Part shown: piece by piece, positions 54,708-63,394 of the stretch
How the letters are laid out: every line of letters starts with the position of its first letter
Position numbering within the stretch: position 1 is the first letter of the stretch
DNA from: JAJRXR01 sp041987545
GTDB lineage: Bacteria > Planctomycetota > Phycisphaerae > Phycisphaerales > UBA1924
NCBI GenBank assembly: GCA_041987545.1
Contig: JBHIWH010000005.1
Coordinates: 62,001 to 126,000, forward strand
DNA: 64,000 bases
Reading direction: 5' to 3'
Notes under the pieces: model-generated
Told to the model about the DNA's origin: nothing
Database searches by the model: none
What the model saw: only the letters and a program-made list of their open reading frames with translations
Program-made: the position numbers and the translations under genes

Positions 54708-57313
54708 TCGGAGACCGGCTCGGGAGTCTCGCCCGAGCCGATCGCCTCGGGCTGGTCGAGCGCGTCGAGCGAGCGACGCGTCCCGGCGGTCGCGGGGTGA
54801 TCGCTCCCGAGCACGCGTTCCATGTCTCGGACCGCCTCGGCCAGCAGGCGCCGCCCCTCGTCGATGTCGGCGGCGTCTTCCGAGCGAACGAGCGTCCTGC
54901 CGAGCGCCCCCCGCGAGAACAGGGTCTTGGGGTGCGACTCGCCCGCCGTCGCCAGGTTGAGTTCGAGCACGCGCCGGAGCTTGCCGACGGCCTCCTCGAT
55001 CCGTCCCATGTCCGCGAGCACCTGGCCGTGGTTGAAGATGGATGTGATCGTGTCGTCGTGCCGCTCGCCGAGGGCGGCCTCCTGGGCGGCGGCGATCGCG
55101 CCGAGCTGGGACTCGGCCTCGTCCAGGCGTCCCATCCGATGGAGCACCGCGCCCCGGTTTGACCGGGGCACCATCGCGAGGCGGTGATCGGGGCCGAGCA
55201 ACGCGTCGCCCGTCTCGATGATCGAGTCGTACACGTCCAGCGCCTCGTCCAGGCGCCCCGCGCGGCGGTACAGCACCGCCAGGTTGTTCATCAGCGCCAG
55301 CCTGGTCATGCTCGGGGGGCTCGAGGCGATGTGCGCCTGGTCGATGGCCGAGCGGAGGAGCGCGATGCCTTCCTCGTCCCGCCCGAGCTGGGCGAGCAGG
55401 ACCGCGCGCTTCCCGTACGCCTGCATGAGCGGCTCGTTGTCCGGCGCCCCGGCCTGTTCATAAAGGGAAATCGCCCGGCTCTGCAGCCGATCAGCCTCCT
55501 CGAACCGGGCGAGCTGGAGCTGGATCGTCGCCAGGAGATCGACCGCGTTGGCCAGCCTCATCGTGGGCTCGGTGTCCTCGCGCTCGAAGACCGCCAGCGC
55601 CGACTCGACGAGATCCTGGGCGTCCTGCTGCCGGTCCCGGTCGAGCGCGAGCAGGGCCCTGTCGTACGCGACCTGGGCGGCCTGGATGCTCTCCGGTCCA
55701 TGCAGCCCGACGACCAGCCGCTCCGCGTCCTCCAGGTGCCGCTCGGCCTTGTCGTACGAGCCGACGAGGCGGTAGCTGGAGCCGAGCGTGTGCTGGATGC
55801 GGGCCCGGACGCGCGGCTGGTCGTGCAGCTCCCGATCGACCCGGGCCTCGGCGGCGTCCAGGATCTCGAGGAGCACCTCGGGGTCCCGCCCGGCCGCCCG
55901 GTCGGGCGTCGCCGACGCGAGCATGTCCTCGAGGAAGGAGGCGACGCTGTCCGCCTCGTCCAGTCGGATCAGCGCCTCCTGCCGCTGATCGTGCTCCGCG
56001 ATCTCCGCCTCGCGGGTCCTCGTGTACAGCCATGTCATCACCGAGAGGCCCGCGACGAGCAGGACGAGCACGGTCGTCCCGGCGAGGACCGCGCCGCGGT
56101 TCCGGCGGACGAACTTGGCCGCCCTGTACCCGACCGTGTCCGGCCGCGCTCGCACCGGCAGGTCGTTCAGGTGCCTGCGGATGTCATCGGCCAGGTCGGC
56201 GACGCTCCGGTAGCGTCGTTCGGGCTCCTTCCGGAGCGCCATCAGCACGATGGTGTCCAGGTCCCCCTCCAGCTCGCGCCTGAGCCGCGGCGTGCTGATG
56301 GAGATCGGCGCCGACGGATCACGCTCGCCCGAGCCGCCCGCGCTCGCGCCGGTCGCGCGGGTCACCGCGGTGCTCGGCCGCGCCGGCTCCTGCTCGCAGA
56401 TCATCCGCTGCAGCTCGGCCCGGGAGCCGGAGGGCGACTCGAAGGGCGCCCGCCCCGTCAGCAACTCGTACAGAACCACACCGAGCGAGAACACGTCCGT
56501 CGCCGTCGTGACCCGCTCGCCGCGGACCTGCTCGGGCGAGGCGTACCGCGGTGTCAGGACGCGCTGCTCGGTCGAGGTCCGCGTCTGGAGGTCCTCGTCG
56601 GGGGAGAGGAGCTTGGCGATGCCGAAGTCGAAGAGCTTGGGCGTGCCTTCGGGCGTGACGTAGATGTTGGAGGGCTTGATGTCCCGATGGACCACGAGCT
56701 GCCTGTGGGCGTGCTCGACCGCCTCGCAGACCCGGAGGAACAAGTCGAGGCGTGCGCGGACCGGCAGGTCGCGGGACTCGCAGTGCGTATCCAGCGGCTC
56801 GCCATCGACATATTCCATGACGAGCGCCGGGCGGCCGTCGGCGGTCGTGGCCGCGTCGATCAGGCGGGCGATGCACGGGTGCTCGAGCCCGGCCAGGGCC
56901 CGCCGCTCGACGCGGAATCGGCGGAGCACCTCGTCGGTGTCCATCCCCCGCTTGATGACCTTGATCGCGACCCGCCGCTCGAACTCGGCGTCGTCCCGCT
57001 CGCCGAGCCACACCGAGCCCATCCCGCCCTCGCCGAGCCGGCGGACGAGGCGGTACGCGCCCACCCGCTGCCCGGAGAGATCCTCGCCGTGCTCCTGCCC
57101 CCGCCCGAGGGCGGCGATCGGCGCCACGGGTTCTGACAGTGGCCCGCCGGACTCGCCGTCCGCCCGGATCAGCCGCTCGACCCGGAGCCGCAGGTCCTCG
57201 TCGTCGCCGCAGGCCTCGCGCACGAAGGCCTCCCGCTCGGCCGGGGGCCTCTCCAGCGCCGCGTGGAACACCTCCTCGACGCGCCCGAGCCGCTCGGAGC
57301 TGGCATCACTCAT
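54704..57313 (-). CDS. Ser/Thr protein kinase with C-terminal TPR repeats
   Basis: An 869-residue membrane kinase. N-terminal segment with CGDDEDLRLRVERLIRADGE (35-54); kinase domain 87-400 with GEGGMG at 94-99, Lys118, HRD 209-211, DFG 229-231, ASPEQ at 258-262 and an insertion around 310-345. Membrane helix about 409-430; TPR region about 470-850 (HTLGSSYRLVGSYDKAERHL, NNLAVLYRRAGRLDEALDVY). The ATG at 57313 overlaps the sigma stop (ATGA). It converges tail-to-tail with the previous kinase gene; the two modules are mirror images. Confidence 0.94.
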   Translation of the reverse strand: MSDASSERLGRVEEVFHAALERPPAEREAFVREACGDDEDLRLRVERLIRADGESGGPLSEPVAPIAALGRGQEHGEDLSGQRVGAYRLVRRLGEGGMGSVWLGERDDAEFERRVAIKVIKRGMDTDEVLRRFRVERRALAGLEHPCIARLIDAATTADGRPALVMEYVDGEPLDTHCESRDLPVRARLDLFLRVCEAVEHAHRQLVVHRDIKPSNIYVTPEGTPKLFDFGIAKLLSPDEDLQTRTSTEQRVLTPRYASPEQVRGERVTTATDVFSLGVVLYELLTGRAPFESPSGSRAELQRMICEQEPARPSTAVTRATGASAGGSGERDPSAPISISTPRLRRELEGDLDTIVLMALRKEPERRYRSVADLADDIRRHLNDLPVRARPDTVGYRAAKFVRRNRGAVLAGTTVLVLLVAGLSVMTWLYTRTREAEIAEHDQRQEALIRLDEADSVASFLEDMLASATPDRAAGRDPEVLLEILDAAEARVDRELHDQPRVRARIQHTLGSSYRLVGSYDKAERHLEDAERLVVGLHGPESIQAAQVAYDRALLALDRDRQQDAQDLVESALAVFEREDTEPTMRLANAVDLLATIQLQLARFEEADRLQSRAISLYEQAGAPDNEPLMQAYGKRAVLLAQLGRDEEGIALLRSAIDQAHIASSPPSMTRLALMNNLAVLYRRAGRLDEALDVYDSIIETGDALLGPDHRLAMVPRSNRGAVLHRMGRLDEAESQLGAIAAAQEAALGERHDDTITSIFNHGQVLADMGRIEEAVGKLRRVLELNLATAGESHPKTLFSRGALGRTLVRSEDAADIDEGRRLLAEAVRDMERVLGSDHPATAGTRRSLDALDQPEAIGSGETPEPVSD

Positions 57314-57891
57314 GCCGTCGCCGCCTCCCCGTCCTGGAGCTCGGCCCGCAGCCAGGCCCGGGCGAATCGCCAGTGCCGCTCGACCGTTGCGGTCGAGATC
57401 CCCATCGCGGCCGAGGTCTGGTCGATCGTGCACCCGGCGAAGAAGCGGAGTTCGACCACCTGGGCCTTGACGCCGTCCACCTGGGCCAGCCGCACCAGCG
57501 CGTCGTCCAGCTCGAGCAGGTCGATGTCCGCGTCGCGGGCGAGCAGGGCCGTTTCCTGCAGCCGCAGCCGGTCCGCCCCGCCTCCACGCTTGAGCGCGGA
57601 CCGGGCGTGTGCGTGATTGATCAGGATGTGCCGCATGGCCTTGGCCGCGGCCCGGAAGAAGTGTGACCGGTCCGCCCACCCGCTGGTGCGCGGCTCGAGA
57701 GAGAGGTAGGCCTCGTGCACGAGGGCGGTCGCCTGCAGTGTGTGGTCCGGGCGTTCGCGGCTGAGAAACGCCTCGGAGAGCCCGCGGAGCTCGTCGTAGA
57801 CCAGTTCGATGAGCGCGGCCGAGTCCCCGCCGGGGCGGGAGCCCAGCTCGTTGAGGATCTGAGTCAACTCGTCGGCCCGGGACGCTCGCAC
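57310..57891 (-). CDS. ECF-type sigma factor (Sig-70_X6-like)
   Basis: A 193-residue sigma factor starting at GTG 57891; no in-frame ATG lies at a plausible place and the ribosome binding site is weak (GGA nine bases before). Region 2: IELVYDELRGLSEAFLSRER, HTLQATALVHEAYLSLEPRT, FFRAAAKAMRHILINHAHAR. Region 4: LRFFAGCTIDQTSAAMGIST. It overlaps the kinase start by four bases and is divergent (177 bases) from the secreted-protein gene at 58069. A predicted 90-base leader holds a hairpin CCCCG-CTTCA-CGGGG. Confidence 0.88.
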   Translation of the reverse strand: MRASRADELTQILNELGSRPGGDSAALIELVYDELRGLSEAFLSRERPDHTLQATALVHEAYLSLEPRTSGWADRSHFFRAAAKAMRHILINHAHARSALKRGGGADRLRLQETALLARDADIDLLELDDALVRLAQVDGVKAQVVELRFFAGCTIDQTSAAMGISTATVERHWRFARAWLRAELQDGEAATA

Positions 57892-57984
57892 GGTGGATCC
57901 AGAAAAAAGAGGCGGACGCTGATGGGGTCCCCGCCCCGTTCCTGCTTCTCCCCGTGAAGCGGGGCGTTCCCGCGACCCTGACCC

Positions 57985-58030
57985 AGTGTAGCCGCCGGCG
58001 GGCGGGCCCCGAAAGGGCCTCCCGCCCGGC
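57985..58030 (-). promoter_or_regulatory. Candidate -10 TACACT of sigma gene 57310-57891 with an adjoining long hairpin
   Basis: On the minus strand GGCTACACTGG places TACACT at 57985-57990, about 93 bases before the GTG. Directly upstream, 57994-58009 and 58015-58030 form a bulged GC-rich inverted repeat over the -35 region. On the plus strand the same repeat would lie in the leader of the secreted-protein gene at 58069. Confidence 0.42.
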
Positions 58031-58068
58031 TTGCCCCGATCCCCCCGACACACAGCAGGAGCACCGAA

Positions 58069-59610
58069 ATGAACGCGAAGAACTTGATCCGAGCGATGGC
58101 GTGCGGCGTGCTGGCCGCCTCCGCGGGCCAGGCCCTGGCCCAGCCCCTCACCGAGACGTTCACGTACCAGGGGCGTCTGTCCGACGGCGCCGAGCTGGCC
58201 GACGGCTTCTACGACTTCCAGTTCCGTCTGTTCCGAGACGCCGGCGCGACCAGCATGATCGGCAACGTCATCACCCGCACGAACGTCGAGGTCGTGGACG
58301 GGCTGTTCACGGTCACCGTCAACTTCGGCGGCTCGGGCTTGCTGTTCGACGGCGACCGCCGCTGGCTCGAGGTCTCCGTCCGCTCGGCGGGCTCCGGGTC
58401 GTACACGGCGATGTCCCCGGCGCAGGAGATCACGGCGGCGCCGCACGCGACCTACTCGTCGTGGGCGGGGATCGCCGAGGTCGCCGAGTCGACCATGGCC
58501 GACCTGACCGATGCGTACAACAACGGCCCCGTCCTCGACGCCACATCCGGGCCCGTCGCGATCCAGAAGTCCAACGGCGGCCTGTTCGATCCGGCCACGC
58601 TCCGCATCGGCACCGCCACTAGCGGCGCGGGTGGCGAGCTGCAGATCACGAGCTCCAACGGCAACACCTCCATCCTCGCCAACTTCCTCTCCTCCAACTC
58701 CGGCAACCTCCAGGTCATGGACGCCCTGGGCGACCCCATGATCACCTCGCAGATGGACGTCAGCACCGGCGCGGGCGGCTACTTCAACGTCTACAGACGC
58801 AACGACGGCGGCACGTCCTCGGGCTCCCGCATCGGCTTCCAGGTTGACGGCAACTTCGGCGGCACCGAGAGCACCCAGGTCCAGCTCCGCGGCACGGCCA
58901 ACACGATGCTCTTCCAGACGCACGTCAACGGCGACTCGTCCGTTCAGCTCCCGACCGAAGCGATCAACGCCTCCGAGATGCTCAACGAGACCGGCGTCGC
59001 CGAGACCGCAAACTCCGGCTCGACCGTGCTCACCGCCAGCGGCGCCACGATCGACACCATCACCTCCACCACAATCACCTGCCCGACCCCCGGCTACGTC
59101 CTGGTCATCGCCACCGGAGAGGTCAGCGTCAGCCATGTCGGCGCCGTCGGCGGCATCGGCGGGACCTCCTCCTCCGCCAACTTCGGCGTCTCCAATAGTT
59201 CAGGCAGTATCCAGTCCAACCAGGACGTCGAGCTCCGCCTCGACAACGACCTCTTCACGGGCACCTACGACTTCCCCGTCACCGTCCACGGCGTCTTCTC
59301 GGTCAACGCCGGATCCAACACCTTCTACTTCCTGGGCGACCAGAACTCCACGGGGCACTCCATCACGGTCCTCGACTCGCAGGTCTCGTGCATCTTCATC
59401 CCCACCGCCTACGGCTCGGCCGGCCTCCAGGCGCCCCCGCTCCCGGACATGGCCTCGCCCCGCATGGGCGGCATGACCACCAGCGAGATCCAGGCCGAGC
59501 AGGACGCCGCCATCCTCGCCAACGAGATCCGCGTCGATCGTGAACTCGCGGAGATGCGGGCCCGCATCGAAGAGATGGAGCGCCTGCTCGCCGGCCAGGA
59601 GCAGCGGTGA
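58069..59610 (+). CDS. Secreted beta-rich protein with C-terminal coiled coil
   Basis: A 513-residue exported protein: signal peptide MNAKNLIRAMACGVLAASAG (cleavage near LAQ), then the same N-terminal domain as the protein at 49537-51045 (FTYQGRLSDGAELADGFYDF...RLF...VDGLFTVTVNFGGSG...RRWLEVSVRS...ITAAPHATY). The middle consists of Ser/Thr/Gly-rich beta sequence resembling tail-fibre or adhesin shafts. The last 50 residues (EIQAEQDAAILANEIRVDRE onward) form a charged heptad-like coiled coil that may trimerise the protein. No dockerin repeats. The ATG follows CAGGAGCACC. It is divergent from the sigma-kinase operon 54704-57891 and 39 bases upstream of the short dockerin protein gene. Confidence 0.82.
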   Translation: MNAKNLIRAMACGVLAASAGQALAQPLTETFTYQGRLSDGAELADGFYDFQFRLFRDAGATSMIGNVITRTNVEVVDGLFTVTVNFGGSGLLFDGDRRWLEVSVRSAGSGSYTAMSPAQEITAAPHATYSSWAGIAEVAESTMADLTDAYNNGPVLDATSGPVAIQKSNGGLFDPATLRIGTATSGAGGELQITSSNGNTSILANFLSSNSGNLQVMDALGDPMITSQMDVSTGAGGYFNVYRRNDGGTSSGSRIGFQVDGNFGGTESTQVQLRGTANTMLFQTHVNGDSSVQLPTEAINASEMLNETGVAETANSGSTVLTASGATIDTITSTTITCPTPGYVLVIATGEVSVSHVGAVGGIGGTSSSANFGVSNSSGSIQSNQDVELRLDNDLFTGTYDFPVTVHGVFSVNAGSNTFYFLGDQNSTGHSITVLDSQVSCIFIPTAYGSAGLQAPPLPDMASPRMGGMTTSEIQAEQDAAILANEIRVDRELAEMRARIEEMERLLAGQEQR

Positions 59611-59649
59611 GTCGCCCGCGTGATCGCAAGCAACGAAAGGAGACACACG

Positions 59650-60075
59650 ATGCGACTGCGTGAAGTGACCATCCTGGCCGTGCTCGCCGCGGCCTCCCCC
59701 GCGAGCCTCGCCCAGTCCGGCGGGCCCTACGACCTGAGCTGGAGCACAATCGACGCCGGGGGGGACATGGAGATGACCGGGGGCTCGTTCGCCCTCTCCG
59801 GCTCCATCGGGCAGTTCGACGCGGGCCCGACGATCAACGGACGGTACGGCGTCGAGGGCGGGTACTGGTCCGTCCCGATGGCGGGCCCGAGCGTCGGCTG
59901 CAACGAGGCCGACCTCGCCGAGCCATTCGGCACGCTCGACTTCTCCGACGTCATCGCCTTCCTCTCGGCGTTCGGCGCGATGGAGAACTCGGCGGACCTC
60001 GCCGCCCCGTTCGGCGTCTTTGATTTCTCAGACGTCATCGCCTTCCTGACCGCGTTCGGCGCCGGCTGCCCGTAA
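59650..60075 (+). CDS. Short secreted protein with twin dockerin-like repeats
   Basis: A 141-residue exported protein: signal peptide MRLREVTILAVLAAASPASL (cleavage near AQ), a beta-rich domain LSWSTIDAGGDMEMTGGSFA...SGSIGQFDAGP...GGYWSV, then Cys-Asn-Glu-Ala and the repeats DLAEPFGTLDFSDVIAFL and DLAAPFGVFDFSDVIAFL, ending GAGCP. It is a clear paralogue of 47539-47961 (same length, same order of domains). The ATG at 59650 follows AAAGGAGA. Probably cotranscribed with the gene at 58069. Role unknown. Confidence 0.9.
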   Translation: MRLREVTILAVLAAASPASLAQSGGPYDLSWSTIDAGGDMEMTGGSFALSGSIGQFDAGPTINGRYGVEGGYWSVPMAGPSVGCNEADLAEPFGTLDFSDVIAFLSAFGAMENSADLAAPFGVFDFSDVIAFLTAFGAGCP

Positions 60076-60101
60076 CCGGTTTCGATCCAGATTCCCGCGC
60101 G

Positions 60102-60130
60102 CGGCCCGCTCCTGTGTTTGGGGCGGGCCG
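60102..60130 (+). terminator. Possible terminator hairpin between convergent genes
   Basis: CGGCCCGC (60102-60109) pairs with GCGGGCCG (60123-60130) in the 83-base gap between the short dockerin gene and the convergent kinase gene. No T tract follows on either strand, so efficiency is doubtful. Confidence 0.35.
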
Positions 60131-60158
60131 TGCTCTGCGCGTCGGACGCCGCCCTCGC

Positions 60159-62603
60159 TCAGGGCTCGGTCGGGGCCGCGGCCAGGCTCTCGTCGAGGCG
60201 AACGACCAATCCCTCGGCCGCCTCGGACCGCCAGTGTTCCGGCCCGAAGTGGGCGACGAGCTGGTCCCGTGCCGTCCGGATCAGGTCCCCCGCCTCGTCC
60301 GTCCGATCCAGGTCGAGCAGCGCCTCGCCCTGGCTCAGCCTGGCCTGGGCGAGGATCCAGTGTCCCTCGGGCACGGCCGCGCTCAGGATCTGGGCTGCCG
60401 AGCCGAGCAGCGGGACCGCCGCGTCGGGATCGCCCGAGCGGAGCAGCGTCACGCCGAGGTTGAGCGAGACCATGCCCACGCGCGGGTGCGAGTCGCCCAG
60501 GGCCTCGACGAAGATGCCGCGGGCCTCCCGGAATCGCGCGATCGCCTCATCCATCCGCTCCTGCGTGCGGTAGAAGTCGGCGAGGTTGTTGACGGCGATC
60601 GCGACCCGCTCGTGCGTGGGCCCGAACACGCGCCGCCGGATCTCGATCAGCTCGAGCATGCTCTCCTCGGCGCCCTCGAACTCGCCCAGCGAGACGAGCA
60701 TCTCCGCCCGGTTGCCCAGGCAGGCGAGCGTGTCCGGGTGCTCGTCGCCGCGGAGCTCCCGCAGGATCGGCAATGCCTCGTCGTACGCGTCGCGGGCGTC
60801 CTGGTACCGCTCGAGCGGGCGGTACAGGGCGCCGAGCGAGGTCAGCGCCTGGGCCCGGAGGATCCGGGTCTGGTCGTCCTCGCCGACGAGTTGTGCCAGC
60901 GAGGCCGAGTACAGCTCCAAGGCTTGCTCGCTGTGCCCGAGCGCGGCGTGCGTCGCGGCGAGGTTGACGAGCGTGCGGACCCGCCTCGGGTCCGCGGGCG
61001 CCGATGGTCGGTCCCACAGCTCCAGCGCCCGCTCGTGCTCGGCGAGCGCTGCCTCGAGGTCGCCGCCGGACTGCTTGATCGAGCCCAGCTCGGAGATGGC
61101 GGCGGGCAGATCGCCCGGCGGGGCCTCGGCGCCGAGCGATTCGAGCAACTCGACGGCCCGCCCCTGGTGCTCGGCCGCTCGGTCCAGCACGCCCAGTCGC
61201 CAGTACGTCTGGCCGAGCGTCGCGTGGAGCTGGGCGCGGAGGTCGGGGTGGTCGGCGAACTCGGCCTCGACCCGCGCGTGCGTGTCCTCCAGCAAATCGA
61301 CGACGCGGAGGTCGGGCCCGCTCTGCCCGGGCTCGACCGAGGCCAGGAGGCGCCGCAGGAAGACGTTCATGAGCGTCTGCTTCTCGGCGTCGGTCTCGGC
61401 CGCGGCCTTGGCGGCCTGGGCCCGCTGGTTGGCGGCGCTGGTCCTGGCGTACGCAACGGCCGAGGCGACCGTGATGCCCAGCAGCGCGACGACGACCGTG
61501 ATCGACGCCCCGACGAGGACGCGGTTGCGCTTGGCGAACTTGCGGAGTTGGTACATCGTCGAGGCGCGCCTGGCGACGATCGGCTCGTCGCCGAGCACGC
61601 GCCGGATGTCCCCCGCCAGGGCGGCGGCGCTCTGGTAGCGTCGCTCGGGCTCCTTGGACATCGCAGTCAGGACGATCGTGTCCACGTCCTCGTCGAGCCC
61701 GGGGCGCAGATCGGAAGGCCGCATCGGCGGGACCTCGCGGATCCGCTGGATCGAGGCCGCGATCGGGCCCGAGACGTCGATCGGCAGGCGCCCGGTCAGC
61801 GCCTCGCCCAGGATGGCCCCCAGCGCGTACACGTCCGACCGGACGTCGGCGGCGACGGCGCCGCGCTCGACCTGCTCGGGGCCCGCGTACGCCAGCGTGC
61901 CCATGAACTCGCCCTCGTCGGTCACGAGCGATCGGGACTCGTCAGGCTCGAGCGCCTTGGCCAGCCCGAAGTCCAGGATCCGCGGGCGGCCCGCGCCGTC
62001 GATGAGGATGTTGGACGGCTTCAGGTCCCGGTGGATCACGCCCCGCTGGTGCGCGGCGCTGACGATGTCGCAGATCTCGGCCATCAGCGTGAGGATCCGC
62101 TCGGCCGAGGGGGACTCGTCGCGGACGTACGCGTCCAGGGGCCTGCCGTCGATCAGCTCCATGACGAGCGCCGGGCGCCCGTCGCCCGTCGAGGCGCGAT
62201 CGAAGACGGTCACCACGCCCGGGTGGCTGATCGAGGACGCCAGGTCGATCTCCCGCTCGAGCCGCTGCGACTGGCGCCTGGACGCGCCGCGCCCGGCGAG
62301 CAGCACCTTGAGCGCGACGCGGCGCCCGGTGGACCGCTGGGTCGCGGCGTACACGATGCCCTGCCCGCCCCGGTGGATCTCACGCTCGATCTCGTAGCCC
62401 GCCACGTCGGGCGCCTCGCGGGGCAGGTCGATCTGGCGCGACGAGCGGAGCTGGTCGGTCAGGTCGCTGGCCGTCCGGACTTCTTCGAGCAGTTCGCGGA
62501 GCGCGACCTCCTGCTCGAGCCGACGCTCGAGTTCGTCGCGGGCCTCCGCGTCCAGGCCGTCGGCCAGGTACAGCTCCAACCGCTCCAGGTCTTCCCCGTT
62601 CAC
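60159..62603 (-). CDS. Ser/Thr protein kinase with TPR repeats and a distinct N-terminus
   Basis: An 814-residue membrane kinase starting at a GTG that shares GTGA with the sigma stop. The N-terminal 45 residues (LERLELYLADGLDAEARDEL, then LEQEVALRELLEEVRTASDL) form a helical segment unlike that of the other five kinases and reminiscent of helical anti-sigma N-termini, but without zinc ligands. Kinase domain 70-345: HRGGQG at 77-82, Lys99, HRD 191-193, DFG 211-213, and AGPEQ at 240-244 in place of the usual S/A-PEQ. Membrane helix about 363-385; TPR region about 430-790 (HATLGQTYWRLGVLDRAAEH, NNLADFYRTQERMDEAIARF). Confidence 0.93.
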   Translation of the reverse strand: MNGEDLERLELYLADGLDAEARDELERRLEQEVALRELLEEVRTASDLTDQLRSSRQIDLPREAPDVAGYEIEREIHRGGQGIVYAATQRSTGRRVALKVLLAGRGASRRQSQRLEREIDLASSISHPGVVTVFDRASTGDGRPALVMELIDGRPLDAYVRDESPSAERILTLMAEICDIVSAAHQRGVIHRDLKPSNILIDGAGRPRILDFGLAKALEPDESRSLVTDEGEFMGTLAYAGPEQVERGAVAADVRSDVYALGAILGEALTGRLPIDVSGPIAASIQRIREVPPMRPSDLRPGLDEDVDTIVLTAMSKEPERRYQSAAALAGDIRRVLGDEPIVARRASTMYQLRKFAKRNRVLVGASITVVVALLGITVASAVAYARTSAANQRAQAAKAAAETDAEKQTLMNVFLRRLLASVEPGQSGPDLRVVDLLEDTHARVEAEFADHPDLRAQLHATLGQTYWRLGVLDRAAEHQGRAVELLESLGAEAPPGDLPAAISELGSIKQSGGDLEAALAEHERALELWDRPSAPADPRRVRTLVNLAATHAALGHSEQALELYSASLAQLVGEDDQTRILRAQALTSLGALYRPLERYQDARDAYDEALPILRELRGDEHPDTLACLGNRAEMLVSLGEFEGAEESMLELIEIRRRVFGPTHERVAIAVNNLADFYRTQERMDEAIARFREARGIFVEALGDSHPRVGMVSLNLGVTLLRSGDPDAAVPLLGSAAQILSAAVPEGHWILAQARLSQGEALLDLDRTDEAGDLIRTARDQLVAHFGPEHWRSEAAEGLVVRLDESLAAAPTEP

Positions 62604-63196
62604 GCGACGGCCCCCTCCGGCTCGAACTCGCGCCGCAGCTCGGCGACCCGCTTGAGAACCCTGTGCTTGGCGATGAAGACGGCGTTCTTGGTGATGCCCA
62701 GGTCGGTTGCCACGCGGTCGGCGGGGACGCCGCGCATCGCCGTCAGCTCGAACGCCTCGTAGGTCGAGGGTTCGACCTCGGCCCGGACCTGCTCGAGGCA
62801 CCGGTCGAGCACGTGCCGCTCCCAGGTCTCGGTCCAGGTCCGCCGGGCGAGCTCGTCGTCCGGCCGCCCGGAGAAGAACGTCGTCCGCCCGCGCGCGGCC
62901 GGCGCCTGGCCCTCGCGGGGCGCGTCCCGGAACACCCGCTGGGCCTCGCGGAACGCGATGCCGAAAAGCCAGGAGCTGAGGCGGCCGCGGTCCCTCGAGT
63001 ACCGCCCCTCGCGGTACGCGCGGACGAAGGCCAGCATCGTGCTCTGGACCACGTCCTCGGCGGCGGCGTCGGAAAGGCCCAGTCGCACCGCGAAGCGGTG
63101 GACGGGCGCCCGGAAGTGGGTCGCGAACTCCTCCCAGGCCGAGTCCTGGGCGTCGGTGAGGCGTTCGAGCAGGATGGTCGTCGTCACCCACGGCAT
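62600..63196 (-). CDS. ECF-type sigma factor, subgroup different from the other five
   Basis: A 198-residue sigma factor. Region 2 reads FRAPVHRFAVRLGLSDAAAE, DVVQSTMLAFVRAYREGRYS, then RLSSWLFGIAFREAQRVFR; region 4 includes EAFELTAMRGVPADRVATDL and GITKNAVFIAKHRVLKRVAE. It lacks the HTLQ-type motif of the X6 sigma factors. The start is uncertain: ATG 63196 (MPWVTTTILLERL) or ATG 63211, neither with a good ribosome binding site. It overlaps the kinase start by four bases and is divergent (198 bases) from the secreted-protein gene at 63395. Confidence 0.87.
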   Translation of the reverse strand: MPWVTTTILLERLTDAQDSAWEEFATHFRAPVHRFAVRLGLSDAAAEDVVQSTMLAFVRAYREGRYSRDRGRLSSWLFGIAFREAQRVFRDAPREGQAPAARGRTTFFSGRPDDELARRTWTETWERHVLDRCLEQVRAEVEPSTYEAFELTAMRGVPADRVATDLGITKNAVFIAKHRVLKRVAELRREFEPEGAVA

Positions 63197-63394
63197 CGGA
63201 AGAGGGCCCATGATGGCCGACCGGGCCGGCCGGATCAACTCGTAAGCCCCGCCGGGGGACGGAGATGCGGGGCCCGGGCGGTCGCCGCGGCGGATTTCTG
63301 CCCAAGTCGAGAAAGCAGGGGCCTGCTCGTGGAGAGACGGGGTGAGGGGGCGGTTGCTCCCCAGGACACCCACCACGACTCGGAGGACAACCCC

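Noticed and set aside
60114..62762. Plus-strand open frame of about 880 codons opposite the last kinase
   Set aside because: Low-complexity Arg/Gly/Val sequence, antisense to a kinase with all catalytic motifs.
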